Position numbers and translations under genes: made by a program. Under the pieces are notes generated by a model. That model did no database searches. It worked only from the letters and a program-made list of their open reading frames with translations, and was not told the origin of the DNA. A DNA stretch of 64,000 nucleotides from positions 140,671 to 204,670 of the forward strand of contig NZ_LJHS01000018.1 of NCBI RefSeq assembly GCF_001296045.1. Direction: 5' to 3'. Of this stretch, positions 56,855 through 64,000 are shown piece by piece (position 1 is the first letter of the stretch; each line of letters starts with the position of its first letter). The DNA comes from Rhizobium sp. AAP43. GTDB taxonomy: Bacteria > Pseudomonadota > Alphaproteobacteria > Rhizobiales > Rhizobiaceae.

Positions 56855-58392
56855 TAGTGATGTCCTGCCATATGTCTTCCAATCTCTCCGATATCGGCTC
56901 CGTCAGCTTGCGTCTCAAAGACGATTGCGCCTTCCGACATGACAAGGATGCGGTCGGAGAGTTCGAGAATCTCGTCGAGATCCTCGCTGATCAGCAAGAC
57001 GGCAGCACCTCCATTGCGCGCCGCCATGATGCGCGCGCGGATTTCCGCCACGGCCGAGAAATCAAGACCGAAGCAGGGATTGGCGATCAACAGCAGGTCT
57101 ACCGCTCCGTTCAGCTCGCGCGCCAGCACGGCACGCTGAACATTGCCGCCGGATAGGGATGCAATTGGCGTCTCCAGCGACGCAGTCTTGACCTTGTATT
57201 CGCCGATCAAGCGGGCTGCCAGGGCGGTCATGCGGCGCCGATCCAGCCAGAGTTTGCGTTTGTCTGCTAAGTAATCGAAATCGCGAAAGAAGATGTTCTC
57301 GGCAACGCTCATCTTCGGCGCGCAGGCATTGCGCAGCGGTTCTTCCGGCAATGTCCGCACGTTCAACGCCCGCATTTCGCTCCGCGTGGCGCGAAACGGC
57401 GTACCACAGACCTGCACACTGCCCGTCGACAGCGGCCGCTGCCCGGACAGTATCTCCATCAATTCCATCTGCCCATTCCCGGAAATACCGGCAATGCCGA
57501 CGATTTCTCCAGAGCGCACCGCAAGATCATCGATGGCGATGGTCTTGAGGCCAGATCGATCCGGCGCCTTGGCGCCCGAAACGGTGAGCACCGGCGCGCC
57601 GTTCATCGCGATACGGGCGGCAGGTCGCACCAGCTCCTTCTCGCCGATCATCATTGCCGCCATGTCTGCGGTGGTAAGCTCGGCGACCTTGCCGCCCCCG
57701 ACATGCTCGCCGCGCCGCAGCACCGAAACCGCATCGGCAAAGGCGGTCACCTCGCGGAACTTGTGGGAAATCATCAGGCAGGTGAGTTCGCCAGCCGTGG
57801 TCAGACCGCGCACCATGCCGAGCAGTTCGTCGGCCTCTGCAGGCGTCAACACCGAGGTTGGCTCGTCAAGAATGAGAAAGCGGCGTCCGAGATAAAGCTG
57901 CTTCAGGAGTTCCAGCTTCTGCTTCTCGCCCGCCGCGAGGCGGCCGACCGGCACGTCCAGCGGAACCGTGAAGGGCATTTTTTGCATGAAGGCGGCAAGC
58001 GCGGCGCGCTCCTTGTCCCAGTCGATGCGGGCCGGCACATCGGCACGGCTGATCACCAGGTTTTCCGCTGCCGTCAGCGACGGCACAAGCGTGAAATGCT
58101 GATAGACCATGCCGAGGCCGAGATCGTGGGCGTCACGCGGGTCTCGCACCTCCACCTCGCGGTCGGCGACCATCATCTGGCCGGATGTCGGCCTGTAGAA
58201 GCCCATCATGCATTTGACGAGGGTCGATTTGCCCGCGCCGTTTTCGCCGAGCAGGACATGGAAGGAGCCGGCTTTGATCTTCAGCGAGACGTCATTCAGT
58301 GCCGTGAACGATCCAAACCGCATGGTCATGCCGACAGTTTCCACACCGATGGCGCGCGTCGGCGATGTGTCTTGCTGCTGCGGGATGCTCAT
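56854..58392 (-). CDS. BMP-family (nucleoside-type) ABC importer ATPase, double domain
   Basis: 512 residues from the ATG at 58392, which overlaps the biuret hydrolase stop by four bases. Two ABC domains are present. The first has Walker [16 protein letters not shown], Walker [17 protein letters not shown] and signature region [13 protein letters not shown]. The second has a weak Walker A ([13 protein letters not shown]) and signature [15 protein letters not shown]. That asymmetry is normal for YufO/RbsA-like ATPases. It powers uptake with the two permeases and the BMP binding protein. The gene is interleaved with the hydrolases, tying transport to hydrolysis. Confidence 0.9.
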   Translation of the reverse strand: MSIPQQQDTSPTRAIGVETVGMTMRFGSFTALNDVSLKIKAGSFHVLLGENGAGKSTLVKCMMGFYRPTSGQMMVADREVEVRDPRDAHDLGLGMVYQHFTLVPSLTAAENLVISRADVPARIDWDKERAALAAFMQKMPFTVPLDVPVGRLAAGEKQKLELLKQLYLGRRFLILDEPTSVLTPAEADELLGMVRGLTTAGELTCLMISHKFREVTAFADAVSVLRRGEHVGGGKVAELTTADMAAMMIGEKELVRPAARIAMNGAPVLTVSGAKAPDRSGLKTIAIDDLAVRSGEIVGIAGISGNGQMELMEILSGQRPLSTGSVQVCGTPFRATRSEMRALNVRTLPEEPLRNACAPKMSVAENIFFRDFDYLADKRKLWLDRRRMTALAARLIGEYKVKTASLETPIASLSGGNVQRAVLARELNGAVDLLLIANPCFGLDFSAVAEIRARIMAARNGGAAVLLISEDLDEILELSDRILVMSEGAIVFETQADGADIGEIGRHMAGHH

Positions 58393-59066
58393 GGCAGTGC
58401 CTCGACGAGCTTGGTACTGTCCGAGACCGCGCCGAAGACGCCACCCTGCATCTTCACCATCTTGATCGCAGCCGTATGGTTCCCGGGATCGGTCGCCGCG
58501 CAGCAGTCTTCGAGAAGTAGGCATTCGAAGCCGCGATCATTCGCCTCGCGCATGGTGGTATGCACGCAGACATCGGTGGTGATGCCCGAAAGCACAATGT
58601 TCTCGATGCCACGGGTGCGCAGCAGGAGTTCGAGGTCCGTGGCGCAGAAAGAGCCTTTGCCCGGTTTGTCGATAACGGGCTCGCCGTCCAGGGGCTTCAG
58701 CTCGTCGATGATTTCCCAGCCTGGCTCGCCGCGCACCAGGATGCGTCCGCAGGGACCTGCATCGCCGATGCCTGCTCCGATCTGCTGCGAACGCCAGCGC
58801 TTGTTCGGCGGCAGGTCGGAAAGGTCCGGCCGGTGACCCTCGCGGGTGTGGATGATGTGGTAGCCCTTGTCACGCATGGCGATCAGCACTGTCTTGATCG
58901 GCTCGATCGGCGCGCGGGTGAGCCCGATATCGTAGCCCATTTTGTCGACATAGCCGCCCGGCCCGCAGAAATCCGTCTGCATGTCGATGATGATCAGCGC
59001 CGTATTGTCCGGTCTCAGATCTCCATTATAGGGCCAGAGATAGGGATCTGCCTGAATGGTGGTCAT
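58389..59066 (-). CDS. biuH: Biuret hydrolase
   Basis: 225 residues from the ATG at 59066, chosen because GGAG lies six bases upstream. Triad residues are D28 in [11 protein letters not shown]134 in [10 protein letters not shown] and C167 in [11 protein letters not shown]. From memory, the characterised Rhizobium leguminosarum biuret hydrolase has D36, K142 and C175, the same spacing with an eight-residue offset. The surrounding sequence ([40 protein letters not shown]) also matches that enzyme. It converts biuret to allophanate and ammonia. No allophanate hydrolase (AtzF) is in the window, so that step must be encoded elsewhere. Confidence 0.85.
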   Translation of the reverse strand: MTTIQADPYLWPYNGDLRPDNTALIIIDMQTDFCGPGGYVDKMGYDIGLTRAPIEPIKTVLIAMRDKGYHIIHTREGHRPDLSDLPPNKRWRSQQIGAGIGDAGPCGRILVRGEPGWEIIDELKPLDGEPVIDKPGKGSFCATDLELLLRTRGIENIVLSGITTDVCVHTTMREANDRGFECLLLEDCCAATDPGNHTAAIKMVKMQGGVFGAVSDSTKLVEALP

Positions 59067-59103
59067 CGTGGTCTCCATTCGCTTGCCGCCGGTGCGGCAC
59101 TCT

Positions 59104-60027
59104 TCACTTGATGATGCTGAGTTCGCCGGGTGCAGACGGCATGGCCCGGGTGCGCGAGCTTGTCGCCACCAGGAGCCCGAGGGTGAGAACGTAAGGGGCT
59201 GCATAGAAGAGGTAGTAGCCGCTGGTGATGCCGACAGATTGCAAAGCCGGACCGAGCGCGCCGGCTCCGCCGAACAGCAGCGATGCATAGAGGCAGTTGA
59301 TCGGGTTCCAGCGGGCAAAGATCACCAGCGCCACCGCCATCAGCCCCTGGCCGGAGGAGATGCCCTCGTTCCAGCTGCCGGGATAGTAGAGCGAAAGATA
59401 GGCGCCGCCCACACCGGCAAGCGCCCCGCCTGCCGCCGTGCTCCAGAGCCGTACCTGGTTGACGTTGATGCCGAGTGCACGGGCCGCATCGGCGCTGTCG
59501 CCGGCCACCCGGATCGTAAGCCCGACACGGGTGTTCTTCAGCATCCAGGCCGTTACGAAGGCAAGCAGGATGCCGGCAAGGAAGAGCACATTGACATTCA
59601 GTGCGGCCTGCACCTGGGGCATGCTTGACCAGGCACCGAGCGGGATGGTCGGCAGATCGGGTGCGACGGGCTGCACATAAGGCTTGCCGAACAGGAAGGC
59701 GAGGCCCGTACCGAAGATCATCAACGCAATGCCAATAGCAATATCGTTGACGCGCGGCAGGCGGCAGAGCCAGCCATGCAAGAGGCCGAAAAGCAGGCCG
59801 GAAAAGGCGGCAGCCAGGGTGCCGAGCCATGGCGATCCGGTCTGATAGGCGACTGCATATCCGCTCATGGCGCCGAAGACCAGCGTGCCCTCAAGCCCGA
59901 GATTGATACGCCCAGAGCGTTCCGTCAGGCACTCGCCGATGGACACGAATATGAAGGGTGTGGAGACACGGATTGCACCGCCAAGGATCGCAAGGGGCAC
60001 GCCCCAAAACCCGATATCATCGGTCAT
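59104..60027 (-). CDS. BMP-family ABC importer permease (YufQ-like)
   Basis: 307 residues with eight to nine membrane spans. Family features are [20 protein letters not shown] and [20 protein letters not shown] in the N-terminal half and [20 protein letters not shown], the coupling loop. It overlaps the other permease by four bases. The biuH gene begins 37 bases after its stop, so uptake and hydrolysis genes share one transcript. Confidence 0.9.
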   Translation of the reverse strand: MTDDIGFWGVPLAILGGAIRVSTPFIFVSIGECLTERSGRINLGLEGTLVFGAMSGYAVAYQTGSPWLGTLAAAFSGLLFGLLHGWLCRLPRVNDIAIGIALMIFGTGLAFLFGKPYVQPVAPDLPTIPLGAWSSMPQVQAALNVNVLFLAGILLAFVTAWMLKNTRVGLTIRVAGDSADAARALGINVNQVRLWSTAAGGALAGVGGAYLSLYYPGSWNEGISSGQGLMAVALVIFARWNPINCLYASLLFGGAGALGPALQSVGITSGYYLFYAAPYVLTLGLLVATSSRTRAMPSAPGELSIIK

Positions 60028-61133
60028 TTCTGCCTCCGCTCAAGGAGTGCAAGGAAGCGGATGCGACCCTGCAGCGTGTCGGACAGGAGTATGGCGATAA
60101 AGACCATGCCCTCCAGAACCAGCACGGCCGCATCCGGCAGGTCCATGCGCCTCTGTATGAGCCCGCTCGACGCCTCGATACCGGCAAACAGAATTGCGGC
60201 GGGGATGACCGCGAGCCCGTTATGGCGGGCGAGGAAGGCAATGAGGATGCCCGTATAGCCGTAGCCTGCGGCCAGCGAGGCATTGGCCGAGCCGTGGATC
60301 GCCGCGACCTCGATCATGCCGGCGAGCCCGGCGAAGGCGCCGCCAAGTGCCGTGAAGCCGATGGCGAGCGTTCCGGCCGGAAGCCCCTGGATCTCGGCGG
60401 CGCGCACATTGCCGCCAACGATGCGGGCCGCAAACCCGATGGTGGTACGCTCGATCAGGATCCAGGCGAGGATGCAGGCGAGAATGCCGAAGGCAAGCCC
60501 CCAGTGGACGCCGATGCCCGGCATCTCGCCAATCCGCCAGGCGTCGGGCAGCGGTGCAGTGGAGGGTTTGTTCAGACTTGCCGGATCGCGAAAGGGGCCC
60601 TCGATCAGGTGATTCATCAGGGCAATCGCGATATAGGCCATCAAGAGGCTCGAGATCGTCTCGTTCACACCGCGCAGGTAGCGCAGCGCACCGACCGTGC
60701 CGATCCATAGCGCGCCGATGGTCATGCCGCTCACCGCCATGAGAGCGATGCCGATGACAGCCGGAAGGCCCGGCATCAGCATGGCGACCACGCCTGCCGC
60801 CAGGCCGCCAAGTACGATTGCGCCCTCGCCACCGATGATGACGAGCCCGAGCCGCGCCGGCAGCGCAACGCAGAGCGCCGCAAGCAGCAGCGGGGCTGCG
60901 CGCGTCAGTGTGTTTGTCCAGGAAAAGGCCGTGCCGAAGCCCGCCTTCAGGACGAGCCCGTAAAATTCAGCCGGCGACTTGCCAAGCAGGGCGAGGAAGA
61001 CCGCGAAGGCGACCATGCCCGCGAGGACGGCAGCCAGCGGCAGAAGGGCCGCCTCGATGCGACGGGCGCCGGCCTCCGTCAGGAAGCCGGTCCGTCCATA
61101 GAGCGATGCCACCTGATCGACCTGCAGGCTCAT
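60024..61133 (-). CDS. BMP-family ABC importer permease (YufP-like)
   Basis: 369 residues from the ATG at 61133 (AGGAG nine bases upstream). A cytoplasmic leader is followed by nine to ten membrane spans. LGLVIIGGEGAIVLGGLAAG and the coupling segment RYLRGVNETISSLLMAYIAI are family marks, as is NVRAAEIQGLPAGTLAIGFT. It follows the binding protein gene by 29 bases and overlaps the second permease by four. Confidence 0.9.
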   Translation of the reverse strand: MSLQVDQVASLYGRTGFLTEAGARRIEAALLPLAAVLAGMVAFAVFLALLGKSPAEFYGLVLKAGFGTAFSWTNTLTRAAPLLLAALCVALPARLGLVIIGGEGAIVLGGLAAGVVAMLMPGLPAVIGIALMAVSGMTIGALWIGTVGALRYLRGVNETISSLLMAYIAIALMNHLIEGPFRDPASLNKPSTAPLPDAWRIGEMPGIGVHWGLAFGILACILAWILIERTTIGFAARIVGGNVRAAEIQGLPAGTLAIGFTALGGAFAGLAGMIEVAAIHGSANASLAAGYGYTGILIAFLARHNGLAVIPAAILFAGIEASSGLIQRRMDLPDAAVLVLEGMVFIAILLSDTLQGRIRFLALLERRQK

Positions 61134-61162
61134 GATCGACAACTCCTGCCCGTGCTGTTCTC

Positions 61163-62287
61163 TCAAGAGGTGGAGCCGACCACGCCTTCGACGAGGTAGT
61201 TCATGCTCTCAAGCGCGACATCGGTCTCGACCAGCGCCTGGCCGGCGGTCGCCACCACATTGCCCTTGTTGTCCTTGAGCGGTCCGTTGATGGCGGCAAA
61301 ACCGCCCTTCATGATCTCGGCCTGCACGGACTCGAAGCGGGTGCGCGCCTCTGGCGTCACGGCCGGCCCGAGTGGGCTCATCTTGATGAAGCCGTCTGCC
61401 AGCCCGCCGCGCACGAAGTTTTCGATCTTGCCGCCCGCAAGCGTTGTCTTGACCATGTCAGTATAGACCTTGGCCCAGTTCCACTCCGCTCCGGTCAGAT
61501 ATTTCTCCGGCGCCAGCGCGCTCTGATTGGCGTGGTAGCCGCACAGGTACATGCCGCGACCGGCTCCGGTCTCCATCACCACTTTCGGGCCGTCCACATG
61601 GCAGGTGATGACGTCGACACCCTGGTCGGCAAGCGCATTGGTGGCTTCCGCCTCCTTGACCGCCAGCGACCATTCGCCGGTGAAAATGACCTGGCAGGTG
61701 ATCGTGGGATCGACGGCACGCGCGCCGAGCAGGAAGGAATTGATGTTCAGGAGCACCTGCGGAATGGGCTTTGCGGCCACGAAGCCGATCTTCTTCGTCT
61801 TGGTTGCATAGCCGGCCGCGATACCGTTCAAATACTGGCCCATGCCGATATAGCCGAAATAGGAGCCGACATTCATCGGGTTGCTCGGCGTCCAAAGGCC
61901 GCCGCAATGCTGGAAGCGGACGTCCGGGTTCTTCGGCGCCAAAGCGAGGATGTGGGGATCGAAATAACCAAAGGAGGTCGGGAATAGGAGTGTCGCGCCA
62001 TCGAAGCTGATCATGCTCTCCATGGTCTTTTGCACATCGACCGTTTCGGGAACCTGTTCTTCCTCGATAACCGTCACACCCTCTATCGCACGGACGGCGG
62101 CCGCGCCTTCGGCATGCGACTGGTTGTAGCCGAAATCATCCTTCGGCCCGACATAGATGAAACCGACGGTAAGGCCGGCGGCACGCGCCGCACCGGTTGG
62201 CAGCAAACCGGAAAGGGCCGCAGCACCGGCAAGGCCTGCTGAGTTCATCAGAAACTGGCGACGATTAGGCATCAGGATCCTGGACAT
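61163..62287 (-). CDS. BMP-family (PnrA-like) ABC importer substrate-binding protein
   Basis: 374 residues from the ATG at 62287, where AAGGGGAA lies nine bases upstream. The N-terminus (MPNRRQFLMNSAGLAGAAAL) is a twin-arginine signal ending near ARA. The mature protein starts LTVGFIYVGPKDDFGYNQSH, the BMP-family hallmark. PnrA-type proteins bind nucleosides in other bacteria; in biuret loci they are thought to carry biuret or related ureides. It is the first gene of the leftward operon and diverges from the LysR gene. Confidence 0.9.
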   Translation of the reverse strand: MSRILMPNRRQFLMNSAGLAGAAALSGLLPTGAARAAGLTVGFIYVGPKDDFGYNQSHAEGAAAVRAIEGVTVIEEEQVPETVDVQKTMESMISFDGATLLFPTSFGYFDPHILALAPKNPDVRFQHCGGLWTPSNPMNVGSYFGYIGMGQYLNGIAAGYATKTKKIGFVAAKPIPQVLLNINSFLLGARAVDPTITCQVIFTGEWSLAVKEAEATNALADQGVDVITCHVDGPKVVMETGAGRGMYLCGYHANQSALAPEKYLTGAEWNWAKVYTDMVKTTLAGGKIENFVRGGLADGFIKMSPLGPAVTPEARTRFESVQAEIMKGGFAAINGPLKDNKGNVVATAGQALVETDVALESMNYLVEGVVGSTS

Positions 62288-62411
62288 GTGCTCGTTCCCC
62301 TTTGTGTTCGTTGGGCCGGCACGGCCCCGGTTCTGTGGGCTCGGTCTCCGGCTGTCGGAGGCAGTAATCCAGTTGGACGCGCTTCTGTCTTGTGCTATGT
62401 TTTGGCCAGCC

Positions 62412-62430
62412 TGCTGCAAAAAATGCAGCA
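62412..62430. promoter_or_regulatory. Candidate LysR-type binding site in the divergent promoter
   Basis: TGCTGC (62412-62417) and GCAGCA (62425-62430) are perfect inverted repeats with an AT-only spacer of seven bases, containing T-N11-A patterns. The site is 18 bases before the LysR start and about 125 bases from the binding-protein start, so a regulator there could control both directions. Confidence 0.6.
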
Positions 62431-62448
62431 CCGTAAACAGGGCCTTTC

Positions 62449-63357
62449 ATGCGCTATCTCGCCTCCATCCGCTACATCGATGCAGTGGTGAAGGCCGGCT
62501 CGATCCGCGCCGCCGCCGACACGCTCGCCATCACGTCGACGGCGCTCAATCGGCGCATTCTGGCGATGGAGGAAGAGCTGGGCGTGCCGATCTTCGAACG
62601 GCTACCGCATGGGGTGCGCCTGTCGGCTGCCGGTGAGATCTATATCCACCACATCCGCAACCAATTGTCGGACATGGAACGGGTGCGTTCGCAGATCGCC
62701 GATCTCTCGGGCGTGCGGCGCGGCCATGTATCGATTGCCTGCAGCCAGGCACTCTTGCCTTATTTCTTGCCGAGTCAAATCGCGCTCTATCGCAAGGAAC
62801 ACCCGAACGTCACCTTCAGCGTCCATCTGAGGGATCGTGAGGCGGCTGAGCACGCGCTCGTGGATCACAGTGCCGATCTTGCTATCGTCTTCGAGCCTGT
62901 GCGTCTGACGGACTTCATGACGCTTATCCGTGTGCGCCAACCGGTGCATGTCGTCATGTCCCCTGACCATCCGTTGGCAGCAAGGGCAAAGGTTAGGCTA
63001 TCTGATTGTGTCGACTACCCGATCGCGCTGCCGACGACGGCCTATGGTGTACGCCATCTGCTCGACATTGCCATGCGCGTTGCCGGCGTGCGCCTCGATC
63101 CGGTTATACAGTCCGACAATTTTGAATTCCTGCGCAACCACGCGGTGATCGAGAACATCCTTACATTCCAGATCCCCATAGGTCTCTCGAACCAGACCTC
63201 GACCGGCTGGATGGTTTCACGCCCGCTCGATGGGCGCGACGTTCCCGCCGGCATCCTCTACCTCGGTCAGTTGAAGGGTCGCACCTTGCCAGTGGCAGCC
63301 GCACGTTTTGCCTCGCAACTAACCAACTGCCTCGCCAGCCAGTTTGAAGTCTCTTAA
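62449..63357 (+). CDS. LysR-family transcriptional regulator
   Basis: 302 residues. The N-terminal helix-turn-helix is AVVKAGSIRAAADTLAITST, then LNRRILAMEEELGVPIFERL. The effector domain (about residues 90-295) has SIACSQALLPYFLPSQIALY and VHVVMSPDHPLAARAKVRLS. It is divergent from the BMP importer operon and is the likely activator responding to biuret, triuret or a product. The palindrome at 62412 is its probable site. Confidence 0.9.
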   Translation: MRYLASIRYIDAVVKAGSIRAAADTLAITSTALNRRILAMEEELGVPIFERLPHGVRLSAAGEIYIHHIRNQLSDMERVRSQIADLSGVRRGHVSIACSQALLPYFLPSQIALYRKEHPNVTFSVHLRDREAAEHALVDHSADLAIVFEPVRLTDFMTLIRVRQPVHVVMSPDHPLAARAKVRLSDCVDYPIALPTTAYGVRHLLDIAMRVAGVRLDPVIQSDNFEFLRNHAVIENILTFQIPIGLSNQTSTGWMVSRPLDGRDVPAGILYLGQLKGRTLPVAAARFASQLTNCLASQFEVS

Positions 63358-63658
63358 AGCCCTAACGAGATCGCCCCAGAGTTGGGGAGGTAATCCCTCC
63401 ACCTTGGTCTCTGCTAGGGGCGCTGCCGTAATTTGCAGGGCCACCTTCTATGCGGGCGGTGTTGTCACCGTAAGTTACCGAGGCCGATAAGGACATGAGG
63501 TTCCTGGATTTTCAGGGGAGGTAGGCCGCAATGTAACCTTCATCGAAAACTTCAGTTAATGTAACAAAACCGTGCCGACTGAGGGCGCGGTTTGTAGCGA
63601 CTTGTTCGATACGCGGTAGAACGTTTTAGGCCCGTCCATCTCAGCGCATTGACGCAGC
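63358..63658. other. Gene-free region between lysR and the siderophore permease
   Basis: About 300 bases with no frame of gene character, no strong hairpin with T tract, and no repeat family seen elsewhere in the window. It separates two leftward/rightward units and probably holds only transcript ends. Confidence 0.4.
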
Positions 63659-64000
63659 CTAACGTCTTCTACCCAACAGATACATCAAACACGGAGCACC
63701 GAGTAGGGCAGACACCAGCCCTGCTGGAATCTGGTAGGGCGCCGCGCTGGTACGGCCGACGAAATCGGCGATGACCATGAGTCCCCCACAGATAAGGGCT
63801 GCCCCGATCATCTGCGGCAGTGCACGTTTAAGACCAGCTTCTCTCGCAAAATGCGGGGCCATAAGGCCGACGAAAGAGAGCGGGCCAACGGTCAGCGTTG
63901 CGGCGGCCGTCATCAGGCCATCAAGCCCAAACAACATCAATCTCGATTGCGCCAGCGGTATGCCCACCGCAGTTGAAGGTGCCGGGCCGAGCGGCAGGAT
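63659..64000 (-). CDS. FecCD/FhuB-type iron-siderophore ABC permease, C-terminal part
   Basis: The minus-strand frame is open to the window edge, so the gene is cut at its 5' side; the GTG at 63967 is internal. The 113 visible residues include LTVGPLSFVGLMAPHFAREA and RTSAAPYQIPAGLVSALLGA, ending in CLMYLLGRRR. This is the C-terminal half of a FecCD-family permease, closest in pattern to FhuB (ferric hydroxamate). It moves ferric siderophores into the cytoplasm with an ATPase encoded outside the window. Confidence 0.88.
   Translation of the reverse strand: MLPLGPAPSTAVGIPLAQSRLMLFGLDGLMTAAATLTVGPLSFVGLMAPHFAREAGLKRALPQMIGAALICGGLMVIADFVGRTSAAPYQIPAGLVSALLGAPCLMYLLGRRR

Overview
The window looks like chromosome of a member of the Rhizobiaceae (Rhizobium/Agrobacterium/Neorhizobium type). 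The grounds are high GC with strong third-position GC bias, an intact fixGHIS tail, rhizobial housekeeping genes (gnd, lipB, mgtE, sdaA, DUF1489, DUF599), several sugar and amino-acid ABC importers, and short palindromic intergenic repeats of the kind common in Rhizobiales. Species cannot be fixed from this sequence alone.

Layout. 1-3316: end of fixG plus fixH, fixI and fixS, the assembly factors of cbb3 cytochrome oxidase. 3413-6302: 6-phosphogluconate dehydrogenase, a terminator, and a membrane GGDEF protein with a degenerate AGAEF active site. 6329-19698: a plant-polysaccharide sugar locus made of a LacI regulator, a complete carbohydrate ABC importer, a GH2 beta-mannosidase, a TIM-barrel isomerase, a Gfo/Idh dehydrogenase, an aldo/keto reductase and a GH43 beta-xylosidase. 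Palindromic repeats lie between its genes. 19915-31959: mixed housekeeping genes, with a DMT exporter carrying a His-rich tail, the two glutathione-dependent formaldehyde genes separated by a ParDE module, an SRPBCC-M50 protease fusion, lipB, tRNA-Leu(GAG), a BON protein and a peptide-deformylase relative lacking metal ligands. 32142-40691: mgtE, a MerR regulator with a palindromic operator over its promoter, membrane proteins, a 33-residue membrane peptide with a strong terminator, sdaA, a phosphatase and a Cys-rich secreted protein.

40990-63357 is the most distinctive part, a 22-kb catabolic island. A leftward gene string starts with LeuC/LeuD paralogues and a HutC-type GntR regulator. It continues with a complete Liv-type importer, an isocitrate-lyase/PEP-mutase family lyase, hydantoinase/oxoprolinase subunits HyuB and HyuA, and a Cys-less isochorismatase-fold hydrolase. 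A flavoprotein diverges from leuC. Beyond it, a second leftward operon driven from a LysR-divergent promoter encodes a BMP-family importer. Two isochorismatase-fold cysteine hydrolases are interleaved with it, one closely resembling biuret hydrolase and the other a candidate triuret hydrolase, plus a cupin. I read the island as uptake and stepwise opening of nitrogen-rich amide, ureide or cyclic-imide compounds. A hydratase-lyase pair could dispose of the carbon skeleton. The biuret assignment rests on family resemblance and the rest of the pathway is inference.

The window ends inside the 3' part of a ferric-hydroxamate-type permease gene (FhuB/FecCD family).
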